Origin: Sinomonas cellulolyticus
Lineage (GTDB): Bacteria > Actinomycetota > Actinomycetes > Actinomycetales > Micrococcaceae
DNA: 64,000 bases
Direction: 5' to 3'
Assembly: GCF_014656475.1 (NCBI RefSeq)
Contig: NZ_BNCM01000008.1
Coordinates: 113,477 to 177,476, forward strand
The position numbers were made by a program, and so were the translations under genes. This document shows, piece by piece, positions 8,574-16,930 of this stretch; positions within the stretch are counted from its first letter, which is position 1, and every line of letters begins with the position of its first letter. The notes under the pieces were generated by a model, which did no database searches, was not told the origin of the DNA, and saw only the letters and a list, made by a program, of their open reading frames with translations.

Positions 8574-8954
8574 ATGTCCGATGCGCCGATCTCGGTCCAG
8601 CCTCCTTCCGGCGTGTGCTGTTCTCCGATGACCGGGGAGCCGCTCAGCGCGGCCGAGGCGGAGAAAGTCACCCCGGCCCTCAAGGCCTTGGGCGACCCGG
8701 TCCGGCTCAGGCTCATGTCCCTGATCGCGGCCCACGAGGGCGGGGAGGCGTGTGTGTGCGACCTCAACGAGAGCTTCGACCTGTCCCAGCCCACGATCAG
8801 CCGGCACCTGAAGATCCTCCACGACGCGGGCCTGCTCGCCCGTGAGAAGCGCGGCGCCTGGGTGTACTACCGCGCCCAGACCGAGGCGCTGACAAGCCTT
8901 GCGGCGCTCATCACGGGTGCCGCCGATACCACCGATCGAAAGGTCCTCGCATGA
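8574..8954 (+). CDS. arsR: ArsR/SmtB-family metalloregulatory repressor
   Basis: This 126-residue winged-helix repressor has ALGDPVRLRLMSLI at the start of the domain and LSQPTISRHLKILHDAGLL as the recognition helix. The As(III) site is visible as CVCDL, the CxCDL motif of classical ArsR, and an additional CC pair lies near residues 15-16 in GVCCSP. It is expected to repress the arsR-arsC-flavoprotein operon and release DNA when trivalent arsenic binds. The stop overlaps the arsC start as ATGA. The exact start is uncertain; GTG 8562 would add four residues. Confidence 0.9.
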   Translation: MSDAPISVQPPSGVCCSPMTGEPLSAAEAEKVTPALKALGDPVRLRLMSLIAAHEGGEACVCDLNESFDLSQPTISRHLKILHDAGLLAREKRGAWVYYRAQTEALTSLAALITGAADTTDRKVLA

Positions 8955-9361
8955 GTAGCAAGCCCTCCGTCCTGTTCGTGTGCGTCCACAACACCGGCCG
9001 CTCCCAGATGGCGGCCGCGTACCTCAACCACCTCTCCGGGGGCCGGATCGAGGTGCGGTCCGCGGGTTCAGAGCCCGCCGAGCAGGTCAACCCCGCGGCC
9101 GTGGAGGCCATGCTCGAGGAGGGCATCGACATCCGAGCCGAGAAGCCCAAGATCCTGACCACTGAGGCAGTCAAGGACTCCGACGTCGTCATCACGATGG
9201 GCTGCGGGGACACGTGCCCCGTGTTCCCCGGCAAGCGCTACGAGGACTGGGAGCTCGAGGATCCGGCCGGCAAGGGCGTGGACTCCGTGCGCCCGATCCG
9301 TGACGAGATCAAGGGCCGCATTGAAGGCCTCATTGCCGAGCTGCTCCCGGCGGGCGCGTGA
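8951..9361 (+). CDS. arsC: Arsenate reductase, low-molecular-weight phosphatase type
   Basis: This 136-residue enzyme reduces arsenate to arsenite. The P-loop VCVHNTGRSQMAA contains the nucleophilic Cys of the CX5R(S) motif. Later cysteines in MGCGDTCPVFPG suit a thioredoxin- or mycothiol-dependent cycle rather than the glutaredoxin type. VRPIRDEIKGRIEGL closes the domain. It sits between arsR and the flavoprotein with overlaps at both ends, so the three are translationally coupled. No arsenite efflux gene (acr3/arsB) is visible in the window. Confidence 0.93.
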   Translation: MSSKPSVLFVCVHNTGRSQMAAAYLNHLSGGRIEVRSAGSEPAEQVNPAAVEAMLEEGIDIRAEKPKILTTEAVKDSDVVITMGCGDTCPVFPGKRYEDWELEDPAGKGVDSVRPIRDEIKGRIEGLIAELLPAGA

Positions 9362-10758
9362 GCATGATCCGCACCGACTACCCGGTCGCCGTCATCGGGG
9401 CCGGCCCTGTGGGCCTCGCAGCGGCCGCGCACCTGATCGAGCGCGGCCTCGAGCCGCTCGTGCTCGAAGCCGGAGCGGCCGTCGGCTCCTCCATCCGCGC
9501 GTGGGGCCACGTGCGCCTCTTCTCGACGTGGCGGTACAACCTCGACCGGGCATCGGTGCGGCTGCTGGAGAGGCACGGCTGGCAGGCCCCGCGGCCCACC
9601 GCGCTGCCGTACGGGTCCCAGATCGTCGAGGACTACCTCGAGCCCCTCGCCGCCACGCCGGAGCTCGCCGGCCGGATCCGCACGGGCCACCGCGTCGTTG
9701 CGGTGGCCCGCAAGGACCACGACAAGGGGTCGAGCATCGGGCGCGAGGAGGCGCCCTTCCTGCTGCGCGTGCAGGGACCGGACGGGGCCCTCACTGAGAT
9801 CCTCGCCCGCGCAGTGATCGACGCATCCGGAACATGGGAGGCGCGTGCGCCGCTCGGCTCGTCCGGACTCCCGGCCCTCGGGGAGCCCGAGGCCGCCGCG
9901 GCGGGCCTCGTGACGGCACCCCTGGCCGACGTGACGGCGTCCGACGCCGCGTCCGGCGGCTTCGCCGGACGCCGCACCCTCGTGGTGGGCGGCGGCCACT
10001 CGGCCGCCAACAGCGTGCTCGCGCTTGCACAGCTCGCCCGCACGAACCCCGGGACCGAGGTGGTCTGGGCCATCCGCGCCGAGGTCCCGGACCGCGCCTA
10101 CGGCGGCGGCCCCGCCGACGAGCTGCCCGCGCGCGGCCAGCTCGGCACCCGCCTGCACACCATGGTCGACTCCGGGGCCGCCCAGCTCGTCACCGGCTTC
10201 CGCACCGCGAGGATCGAGATCCTCGACGGCCAGCGCCTCCGTGTCCATGCCGAGGACGGGCGCACGATCGACGCCGACCGCCTCATCCCCGCCACCGGCT
10301 TCCGCCCGGACCTCTCGATCCTCTCCGAGGTGCGCCTGGACCTCGACCCCGCCGTTGACGCCCCCCGGAAGCTCGGCCCGCTCATCGACCCCGACTTCCA
10401 CTCGTGCGGCACGGTCGCGCCCCACGGAGCGAAGGTCCTCGCCCACCCCGAGAAGGACCTCTACATCGCGGGAATGAAGTCCTACGGCCGCGCTCCGACC
10501 TTCCTCATGGCAACCGGCTACGAGCAGGTCCGCTCCATCGCCGCAGAGCTCGCGGGAGACCGCGCGGACGCGGACACGGTCCGGCTCGAGCTGCCCGCCA
10601 CCGGCGTCTGCTCCGGTGCCGGGTCCGACGGCACCGCCGACGAGGCCCTCCTCGGCGGCTCCTGCTGCGGGACGGCGCCCGCGCCGGTCACGATCGGGTT
10701 CCCGACCGGGCTGCGGCACGGCCGCGCGGGAGAAGCGGTCACTGCTGCGCAGACGTGA
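9358..10758 (+). CDS. FAD/NAD(P)-binding oxidoreductase of the ars operon (ArsO-like)
   Basis: This 466-residue flavoprotein has an N-terminal FAD motif (VAVIGAGPVGLAAAAHL), a central NAD(P) motif (TLVVGGGHSAANSVLALA) and a C-terminal FAD segment (YIAGMKSYGRAPTFLMATGYEQ). This is the layout of flavin-dependent monooxygenase-like proteins. Such genes are frequent in actinobacterial ars operons and have been called ArsO-like; the reaction is not established. The C-terminus carries cysteines in VCSGAG and GGSCCG that could bind arsenic or metal. The GTG start overlaps the arsC stop; an ATG two codons on is the alternative. A strong stem-loop follows the stop. Confidence 0.8.
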   Translation: MSMIRTDYPVAVIGAGPVGLAAAAHLIERGLEPLVLEAGAAVGSSIRAWGHVRLFSTWRYNLDRASVRLLERHGWQAPRPTALPYGSQIVEDYLEPLAATPELAGRIRTGHRVVAVARKDHDKGSSIGREEAPFLLRVQGPDGALTEILARAVIDASGTWEARAPLGSSGLPALGEPEAAAAGLVTAPLADVTASDAASGGFAGRRTLVVGGGHSAANSVLALAQLARTNPGTEVVWAIRAEVPDRAYGGGPADELPARGQLGTRLHTMVDSGAAQLVTGFRTARIEILDGQRLRVHAEDGRTIDADRLIPATGFRPDLSILSEVRLDLDPAVDAPRKLGPLIDPDFHSCGTVAPHGAKVLAHPEKDLYIAGMKSYGRAPTFLMATGYEQVRSIAAELAGDRADADTVRLELPATGVCSGAGSDGTADEALLGGSCCGTAPAPVTIGFPTGLRHGRAGEAVTAAQT

Positions 10759-10795
10759 GCGGACGACGGCGGGGGGCACCCGCCGTCGTCCGCTC
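10757..10795. terminator. 17-bp stem-loop after the ars operon
   Basis: GAGCGGACGACGGCGGG and its exact complement are separated by 5 nt. The hairpin begins at the stop codon of the flavoprotein and lies between convergent genes, so it is probably a bidirectional terminator. It belongs to the recurrent GACGACGGCGGG family. Confidence 0.75.
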
Positions 10796-10808
10796 AGGCG
10801 GTGAGGGG

Positions 10809-11882
10809 CTACTTCGCCGCCTCGCCGATCTGCTCAGTCCCCGCGTAGTGCTCCTCGTGGGGGACGATGGTGGCGGACTTGTCCTTGTCCGGCAGCACCA
10901 CGGTCGCGTTCTCGATCCGGAACACCTTGCCGTTCGCGCGGACCAGGAAGTCGCCGGTCACACGGTTCAGGCTCGCCGCGATCGTGAACCAGTACTCCGT
11001 GTGCGGAGGCACGTCCGCATTCTCGCTCTGGCTGAACGAGCGGGAGTCCGTCCACGTGTGGTCGTAGTTGACCGAGAGGCTGTTCTCCCAGATTTTCCAC
11101 AGGGTCAGCTTCGAGGTGAACTTGACGCCCACGGTGTCCGACGTCTCCACGACGTGCTCCGACTTCACCTCCATGGTCAGCCGAGTGTCATAGGGGTTCG
11201 CCACCGGGTTGCCGTACGGCTTCGGGGTGTCCGTGATGAACTCGACCGACTTGGGGGTGTAGAAGCAGTTGTTCTCGGCGTCGTCGCCCTTGCACGCGTC
11301 GTTCAGGAGGCGTGACTGGGTGTCCTTGTCCGTGATGGTCTGAGCGGCCGTGTGGCCCACGGTGAACACCACGCGCCACGGGTCGGAGTGGTCGATCGAG
11401 GTTGTCTCGCACGAGTACGGGCTGAAGTCGATCTGCTTGCCCGTCACGTCGGGGTCGCCCCGGAAGATCGTGCAGGAGGCCTTCGTGTACGGGTAGTAGT
11501 AGACCGAGGCGTACATCTTGATCCAGAACTCGGTGGGCTTGCCGTGGTCCCAGATACGGGCCTTCGCCGTGCCGTACGCGCCGTACTCGGTGGACCAGTG
11601 CGAGCTGTCCTGCAGGAGGACGAAGTTGGTGCCCCCGCCGTTCGGGATGTCCGCCGGGGCGGTGACATGGTCCGCATGCCAGTCGCTGCCCTCGAAGACC
11701 AGGCCCACGCCGTCCTTCGCGTTGATCCGGGCATTGAGGCCCTGATGGTTCTCGTCGCCCTGGACGGCTGCGGCCGCCTGGGACGCCGTGACGCCTTCTG
11801 CGGCGTACGCGGGGAGTGCGGCGGGCAGCGCAAGGGCTGCGGTCAGGGCGGCTGCTGCGAGCGAGAGCGAGCGGAACTTCAT
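10809..11882 (-). CDS. Secreted protein of unknown function, possibly aerolysin/MTX2-like
   Basis: A 357-residue product has a clear Sec signal (MKFRSLSLAAAALTAALALP, cleavage near AYAAEG). I do not recognise a named family. The N-terminal 150 residues are rich in Tyr/Trp with paired cysteines. Residues about 220-320 are made of alternating Ser/Thr-rich strands, with LSVNYDHTWTDSRSFSQSEN followed by VPPHTEYWFTIAASL. A serine-rich strand pair followed by a VPP-type motif is reminiscent of beta-pore-forming proteins of the aerolysin/ETX-MTX2 group. That link is an inference from pattern and would need structure prediction. It lies alone and faces the ars operon terminator. Confidence 0.75.
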   Translation of the reverse strand: MKFRSLSLAAAALTAALALPAALPAYAAEGVTASQAAAAVQGDENHQGLNARINAKDGVGLVFEGSDWHADHVTAPADIPNGGGTNFVLLQDSSHWSTEYGAYGTAKARIWDHGKPTEFWIKMYASVYYYPYTKASCTIFRGDPDVTGKQIDFSPYSCETTSIDHSDPWRVVFTVGHTAAQTITDKDTQSRLLNDACKGDDAENNCFYTPKSVEFITDTPKPYGNPVANPYDTRLTMEVKSEHVVETSDTVGVKFTSKLTLWKIWENSLSVNYDHTWTDSRSFSQSENADVPPHTEYWFTIAASLNRVTGDFLVRANGKVFRIENATVVLPDKDKSATIVPHEEHYAGTEQIGEAAK

Positions 11883-11998
11883 GCGGGTTCTCCGTATCGG
11901 GGGTGATACCGGCGGGATCTCCTTGCCGGTGTATCTACTGTCCCGTTTCGGAGGGGGTCGGAACCATGGACTTGGCTCCCGTCTCTGGGCCGCCTCGA

Positions 11999-12016
11999 CA
12001 TGGACCTGGGCCCATG
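11999..12016. promoter_or_regulatory. Near-palindrome upstream of the secreted protein gene
   Basis: CATGGACCTGGGCCCATG is an 18-bp dyad with one mismatched pair, about 117 bp upstream of the start at 11882. It shares TGGACC...GG-CCA with the palindrome before the serine hydrolase at 4718, suggesting a common regulator. Confidence 0.4.
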
Positions 12017-12027
12017 GCGCCCGGTCC

Positions 12028-12103
12028 CCGCTGAAGGGTCACATCCGCGCTGAGGGGTCACATCCCCGCTGAGGGGTCAGGTCCCCGCTGAGGGGTCACA
12101 TCC
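12028..12103. repeat. Four tandem 19-bp repeats
   Basis: Four head-to-tail copies of CCGCTGAGGGGTCACATCC follow one another without spacers. Copies 1-3 each carry one or two substitutions and copy 4 matches the consensus. The rest of the 400-bp gap between 11882 and 12284 shows no gene. Confidence 0.85.
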
Positions 12104-12208
12104 CCGCGCGGGCGATGGAACGACCACACCTTCTGGACAAGACCTCGCGCCGTAGACAAAGGTCGTGTCCACAAGGTGTGGTCCTTGCGGGCCGGTGGCC
12201 TGCAGGCC

Positions 12209-12238
12209 GACGACGGCGGGTGGGCACCCGCTGTCGTC
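12209..12238. terminator. Stem-loop of the GACGACGGCGGG family
   Basis: GACGACGGCGGG pairs with CCCGCTGTCGTC across a 6-nt loop, with one G-U pair. It lies 45 bp beyond the end of the MFS gene and probably terminates the P450 cluster transcript. Confidence 0.6.
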
Positions 12239-12283
12239 CGCTCGCTTCTCAAGCACTTCCGAGGATAGCCCCGGTGCCCTGGC

Positions 12284-13681
12284 TCAGCCGATCGTCGTCG
12301 GGGCGTCCAGGCCGAGGCGACGGCGGTCGCGCTGCTGGTTGACGAACAGGAGGGACAGCACACCGCACGCCAGCAGGAGACCGCCTGCGAGGGAGAAGGA
12401 GGCAGCGTAGCCTGCCGCCGGCGACGCGGCACCGCCGATGAGGAACCCGGAGACAGCCGGGGCGAACACGCCTCCCGTGGTGAAGACTGCGTTGGCGATC
12501 GAGAGGTTGGCGCCGCGCTGCGCGACCGAGGTCAGCTCGGCGACCACGAGGTAGCTGAGGGCGAAGAGTGCAGGAGCGGTGCCGAAACCGAAGACCATCA
12601 GCCCCACTGCGATGACAGGGTCAGGAACGATGGAGGCCGCGAACAGGGCCGCTCCGCCGAACACCGCTCCACCGCCGAGGATCCACGCGCGGGACTTGCG
12701 GGTCGCGATGCCGCGGAGGTGGAGCCGCTGGGTGAGTGCACTGAGACCGACGGTGGCGATGGCGCCCCACGCTGCAGGGAGTGCGATGAGGCTTCCGGCC
12801 TGCTGCCCCGTGAGGTGGAGGACGGTCTGGAAGTAGGCGGGACCCCAGGACATGGCGAGGGTGAAGGTCCAGTAGCCGAAGAACGAGGTGAGGACTGCGA
12901 AGATCCAGCTCGGCGTCAGGATAGTGCGCAGGTAGGGGACACGGGCCTCGATGGCCGGGGTCGGACCGGCCGCCTGACCGCTGCCCGTCCCAGTCGGCGC
13001 ACCATCGAGCTTCAGCTCAGCGGCACGGCTCGTGTACGGGCCCTCCTTTCCCACCACTGCCCAGTAGCCCGCGAAGAGCAGACCGACGACGGCGAGCAGG
13101 GCGAAGGCCATGTGCCAGCCGAAGGAGCCGATCACCCAAGCGAGCACGGGGGCGAAGGCGACGATTCCGAGGGTCACGCCGGAGGAGGCCAGCGCCGCCG
13201 GGGTGGCGCCCTTCTTCTCCGGGAACCACTTGTAGACCCCATGCATCATGACGGGGGCGAGTGGCCCCTCGCCCGCGCCGAGGAGCAGGCGGCTCACCCA
13301 AAGGGCCGGCAGTGAAGTGAAGACCAGGATGGGCGCCTGGGCGACGGACCAGAGAATGCAGATCACCAGCAGGATCCACCGGCTCTGGACCTTGTTGGCC
13401 AACGGCGCGGCAATGAGCTGCGAAACGCCGAAGGTGAAGAACATGGCGCTGCTGACGAGCCCGAACACCTCGGGGGTGATGTGGAGGTCCTTCATGATCG
13501 GCACCGCGGCGAGCCCGAGGACCGCCTTGTCCGCCCAGCTGAGCATCATGAGGAAGAGCAGGGAGGCGGTGATGAGCCAGCCGTAGCGCCGGCGCTTCTG
13601 GTAGCTCCAGGCGGCTGGGTCGGAGGATCGGGCGGGGAGGGGGGCAGCGGCGGTGCGAGTACGGTTGACGGTCTGGGTCAT
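12284..13681 (-). CDS. MFS transporter, aromatic-acid/ACS-like group
   Basis: A 465-residue transporter has about 12 hydrophobic segments. The first membrane helix is preceded by YQKRRRYGW, and WADKAVLGLAAVPIMKDL and RLLLGAGEGPLAPVMM are typical of the anion:cation symporter MFS group, whose members import aromatic acids and sugar acids. A long cytoplasmic loop near residue 230 divides the two halves. It is the last gene of the run reductase, P450, MFS on this strand and starts 7 bp after the P450 stop, so it probably imports the substrate of that pathway. The start at 13681 is the first Met of a polar N-terminus. Confidence 0.88.
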   Translation of the reverse strand: MTQTVNRTRTAAAPLPARSSDPAAWSYQKRRRYGWLITASLLFLMMLSWADKAVLGLAAVPIMKDLHITPEVFGLVSSAMFFTFGVSQLIAAPLANKVQSRWILLVICILWSVAQAPILVFTSLPALWVSRLLLGAGEGPLAPVMMHGVYKWFPEKKGATPAALASSGVTLGIVAFAPVLAWVIGSFGWHMAFALLAVVGLLFAGYWAVVGKEGPYTSRAAELKLDGAPTGTGSGQAAGPTPAIEARVPYLRTILTPSWIFAVLTSFFGYWTFTLAMSWGPAYFQTVLHLTGQQAGSLIALPAAWGAIATVGLSALTQRLHLRGIATRKSRAWILGGGAVFGGAALFAASIVPDPVIAVGLMVFGFGTAPALFALSYLVVAELTSVAQRGANLSIANAVFTTGGVFAPAVSGFLIGGAASPAAGYAASFSLAGGLLLACGVLSLLFVNQQRDRRRLGLDAPTTIG

Positions 13682-13688
13682 CTCGGCA

Positions 13689-14915
13689 CTACTCCTTCGT
13701 AGAACCGGGCTCCGCCGCGGCGGAGACCTTGAGGGGGACGGAACGGTAGAAATGCAGGGTGTTGTGGAGCTCCTCGACGGGTTCTCCGTCGAGCTCGAGG
13801 GTTTCGGCCCGGTCGATGAGGGCCTTGAGGACCAGCTCCATCTCGAGCCGCGCGATGGGCTGCCCCACGCACTGGTGCAGCCCCATGCCGAACGCCACGT
13901 GGCCGGCGGCACTGCGGTCGAGATCGAACGTGTCGGCGGTGTCTCCCCAGCGGCGGGGGTCGCGGTTGGCGGCGCCCATGAAGAGGAGGATCTTGGAGTC
14001 CGCGGGGATGTGGACCCCGGCCACGTCGGAGGGGACCGTGGCCGTGCGGTGGAACATCTGGAACGGGGATTCGAGACGGAGCGCCTCGTCGACGGCGAAC
14101 TTCGCAAGGTGCGGCTCCCGGCGCAGGCGCGCCCACTGCTCGGGCTCGCGGGCCAGGCACAGGATCGTGTTGCCGATCGCACCGATCGTCGAGTCAACGC
14201 CGGCCGAGAGCAGTGCACGCACGAGGAGCGAGGCCTCCGAGGGCGTGATATTGCCGAGCTCGGCCTGCTCCCAGATCTTCTCGCCGAAGCCGCCGGGCAG
14301 GAGGCTCCCGCGGGAGCACGCCCACTCGACCCACGCGGTGACGGGCTCCGCGTTCTCGAAGGCCCGGTGGTAGATCTCGTTGCGGGGACCGAAGGCGTTG
14401 AAGGCCATGGCGCCGTAGGGCAGGAGGTTCTCGCGCCCCGAGTCGGGGATCCCTACGGCGTCCGGGAACACGCGCAGCGGGTAGACCTGCGCGAGGTCTG
14501 TGACGGCGTCGAACGTGCCGGCCCCGACGAGGCGCGCGACGATCTCCTGGGCGGGCGGCGCGAACGCCGAGGCGAGCTCACGGACCGAGCCCGGGTGGAT
14601 GACCTTGGACAGGCCGCGGCGCATGGCGGTGTGGGTGGGCGGATCAGATTCGAGGATCCCGGCGGGGCGCCACTCGGCCTCCTTGCGGATGTCGGTGGGG
14701 CCCACGCCGCCCGAGGAGCAGTACGTCTCGAAGTCCATGAGGATCTCGCGCACCGGGTCGAAGTGGGTCACGGCGTACACGCCGTAGGCGGGGAGGTAGA
14801 CCACGGGGCCGGTCTCGCGCATCGTCTCGTGCAGCGCGTAGCGGTCCAGGAGGTTCTCGGGCGAGAAGGGGTCGACGTCGAGGACGGGGGCCTCGCGGTG
14901 GGTCATGACAGTCAT
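13689..14915 (-). CDS. Cytochrome P450, CYP199-like
   Basis: A 408-residue soluble P450. The heme-ligand loop AFGMGLHQCVGQPIARLE places Cys349, the K-helix ExxR is EALR, and the I-helix has SAGVDSTIG with the acid-alcohol pair D241-S242. Long stretches recall CYP199A enzymes (p-methoxybenzoate O-demethylases), for example CSSGGVGPTD, ILESDPPTHT and YPLRVFPDAVGI...NAFGP. From memory the family usually has SSRGVG where this protein has SSGGVG, a change near the substrate carboxylate, so the substrate may differ. It is the second gene after the dedicated reductase. O-demethylation of a 4-methoxy or 4-alkyl aromatic is the best guess. Confidence 0.9.
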   Translation of the reverse strand: MTVMTHREAPVLDVDPFSPENLLDRYALHETMRETGPVVYLPAYGVYAVTHFDPVREILMDFETYCSSGGVGPTDIRKEAEWRPAGILESDPPTHTAMRRGLSKVIHPGSVRELASAFAPPAQEIVARLVGAGTFDAVTDLAQVYPLRVFPDAVGIPDSGRENLLPYGAMAFNAFGPRNEIYHRAFENAEPVTAWVEWACSRGSLLPGGFGEKIWEQAELGNITPSEASLLVRALLSAGVDSTIGAIGNTILCLAREPEQWARLRREPHLAKFAVDEALRLESPFQMFHRTATVPSDVAGVHIPADSKILLFMGAANRDPRRWGDTADTFDLDRSAAGHVAFGMGLHQCVGQPIARLEMELVLKALIDRAETLELDGEPVEELHNTLHFYRSVPLKVSAAAEPGSTKE

Positions 14916-14955
14916 GGCAGGTCTTTCGGCGATCAGAAGGATGCGGGAGGAGGAA

Positions 14956-15960
14956 TCAGAGGTCGAGGGTGAGCTTGCCGCAGCCTGCGGCGGCGCGGGA
15001 GACGCACACGAGCATCGTGGTGCCGGCGGCGCGGTCCTCGGCGCTGAGCACAGCATCGCGGTGGTCCACATCGCCGGCGAGGACCGGGATCTCGCACGTG
15101 CCGCACACGCCCTGCCGGCAGGACGAGAGCACGCGCACGCCAGCCGACTCGACGGCCTCGAGCACTGTGCTCTCCGCAGCGACCTCGACCGTACGGCCGG
15201 TACGGCGCAGCTCCACGGCGAAGGGGCCGGACGCACCGCCGCCGGTGGGAGAGGCCGCGAAGCGCTCGAGGTGCAGGGCCCCGGCGGGCCAGCCCAGGCA
15301 GTAGTCCTCGATCGCCTCCAGCAGTCGCTGCGGGCCGCACGCGTAGACGAGCATGAGTGCCCTCGGGACGCCGAGGAGGGACTCGAGGTCGAGCCTGCCC
15401 GTCTCGTCCGAGGGGTAGAGCAGGACCCGGTCGCCGTACTTCTCGCGGAGTTCGAGCGCGAAGGCCATCGTGGACAGCGAGCGCCCGCCGTAGGCGAGCC
15501 GCCAGTCCTTCCCTGCGGCCTCTGCTGCCTCGATCATGGGCAGCATCGGGGTGATGCCGATGCCGCCGGCGATGAAGAGGTACTTGCGCGACGGGGCGAG
15601 CGCGAAGTTGTTCCGCGGGCCGCCCACGTCGATGGTGTCCCCCTCGGCGAGCGCCTCGTGGACATAGGCGGAGCCGCCGCGGGAGTCCTCGGCGCGCAGC
15701 ACGGCGACTTGGATCTGGCTCCGGTCCTCGGGTGAGGAGCAGATCGAATACTGGCGCACCTGGCCGGGGACATGGAGGTCGATGTGCGCTCCCGCGTCCC
15801 ACGCATCGAAGACGCCGCCGTCCGCCGGTCGCAGCGTGAGCCGCACGACGCCGTCGGCCACCTCTTCGCGTCGCGCCACCACCGCGGGGCGCGCCTCGGG
15901 GAACGCCATGCCCAGAGTGTCCTCGGCGGGGTCAACGTCGACCTCGAGCTGTGCCGTCAT
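14956..15960 (-). CDS. PDR-type ferredoxin reductase (flavin, NAD and C-terminal 2Fe-2S)
   Basis: A 334-residue electron-transfer protein: flavin-binding barrel with RQYSICSSP, NAD(P)H domain with IAGGIGITPMLPMI and YACGPQRL, and a C-terminal plant-type ferredoxin with cysteines in SSCRQGVCGTCEIP plus a later Cys in LVCVSRA. This order is that of phthalate dioxygenase reductase and VanB. It lies 40 bp upstream of the P450 gene on the same strand and almost certainly supplies it with NAD(P)H electrons. CYP199 enzymes are better known with separate ferredoxin and reductase proteins, so a one-component reductase is notable. The start at 15960 gives a short polar leader before the barrel. Confidence 0.9.
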   Translation of the reverse strand: MTAQLEVDVDPAEDTLGMAFPEARPAVVARREEVADGVVRLTLRPADGGVFDAWDAGAHIDLHVPGQVRQYSICSSPEDRSQIQVAVLRAEDSRGGSAYVHEALAEGDTIDVGGPRNNFALAPSRKYLFIAGGIGITPMLPMIEAAEAAGKDWRLAYGGRSLSTMAFALELREKYGDRVLLYPSDETGRLDLESLLGVPRALMLVYACGPQRLLEAIEDYCLGWPAGALHLERFAASPTGGGASGPFAVELRRTGRTVEVAAESTVLEAVESAGVRVLSSCRQGVCGTCEIPVLAGDVDHRDAVLSAEDRAAGTTMLVCVSRAAAGCGKLTLDL

Positions 15961-16083
15961 GGGACTGTCCTTCCTTCCGCACCAGTGCCGCGTGATCCGG
16001 ATCACCGGAGTTGATCTACCAGTGACGATAGGTTGCCGGACGGGCACGGGCACGCGGTGCTTACCGCTGGACGGAAAGGGCGC

Positions 16084-16842
16084 TCAGGTGCCCTCGGAGA
16101 GGGTGCGCGCGATGGCGTTGGCGGCGACTTGAAGGGCCGGAAGCGTGCGGTCGAGGTCGGGCATCGAGCCGACGGAGACGACTCCCAGTGCCCCATGCAG
16201 GCGCCCCTCGGACGCGACCGGAACGGCGAGCCCGGACGTCCCGAGGGCGTGCTCCTCGACGGTCGTGGCGTAGCCCCGTTCGCGGACGCGTTCGAGCTCG
16301 CGCCGCAGGCGCAGCGGATCGACAATGCTGTGCCGGGTGTCGCGGGAGAGGTCGCCGAAGACTCGCTCGACGACGGAAGGCGGCGCATACGCGAGGAGAA
16401 CCTTCCCGCCGGCACTGGTATGCAGGGGCAGGCGTTCGCCGACGCGGGCAACGGGCTGCCCCACGGCGGTCCCCGAGATGCGTTCGAGCAGGAGGGCGCG
16501 GGATCCCTCGAGGACAAAGAGGTTCACCACGTGGCGGGTAGCGAAGAGGACGTCGTGCATATAAGGCGCGGCCACTTCCCGCAGGCCCTTCTGCACGGGG
16601 GCCAGCATGCCGAGCGTCCAGAGCCTGTGCCCGACCTGGTACTGGCCGTCCGGCGTCTTGCTCAGCGCACCCCACTCGACGAGGTCGCCCAGGAGGCGGT
16701 GGCACGTGGCCACGGGGGTGCCGGACCGCCGGGCGATCTCGGAGAGGCCCTGGACCGGGTGCGCCTGGTTGAACGTCGCCAGGATATTCAGCGCCCTGGA
16801 GGTCACGGACTGTCCCCCGACCTTCGCATGTCCGGCCACCAT
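16084..16842 (-). CDS. IclR-family transcriptional regulator
   Basis: A 252-residue regulator: N-terminal winged helix (SVTSRALNILATF, then VATCHRLLGDLVEWG) and a C-terminal GAF-like effector domain (LHTSAGGKVLLAYAP and GTSGLAVPVASEGRLHGALGVV). It lies directly upstream of the reductase-P450-MFS genes in the same orientation, with a 123-bp gap that likely contains the controlled promoter. IclR proteins commonly regulate aromatic-acid catabolism, so it is the likely regulator of the P450 cluster and perhaps of the flanking hydrolase and dehydrogenases. Confidence 0.92.
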   Translation of the reverse strand: MVAGHAKVGGQSVTSRALNILATFNQAHPVQGLSEIARRSGTPVATCHRLLGDLVEWGALSKTPDGQYQVGHRLWTLGMLAPVQKGLREVAAPYMHDVLFATRHVVNLFVLEGSRALLLERISGTAVGQPVARVGERLPLHTSAGGKVLLAYAPPSVVERVFGDLSRDTRHSIVDPLRLRRELERVRERGYATTVEEHALGTSGLAVPVASEGRLHGALGVVSVGSMPDLDRTLPALQVAANAIARTLSEGT

Positions 16843-16869
16843 GCCTCCTCATGCCGCGGGAACGGAACC

Positions 16870-16899
16870 GAACGCCCCCGCTCTCGTGCGGGGGCGTTC
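16870..16899. terminator. 12-bp stem-loop after the MBL-fold gene
   Basis: GAACGCCCCCGC, a 6-nt loop and the exact complement lie between the MBL gene stop and the iclR start, separating the two transcripts on the minus strand. Confidence 0.7.
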
Positions 16900-16930
16900 C
16901 TCCACGATACGGCGCAGCCCTCAGGGCAGG

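Noticed and set aside
12028..12103. Possible CRISPR-like array
   Set aside because: Repeats are only 19 bp and directly adjacent, with no spacers and no cas genes nearby.
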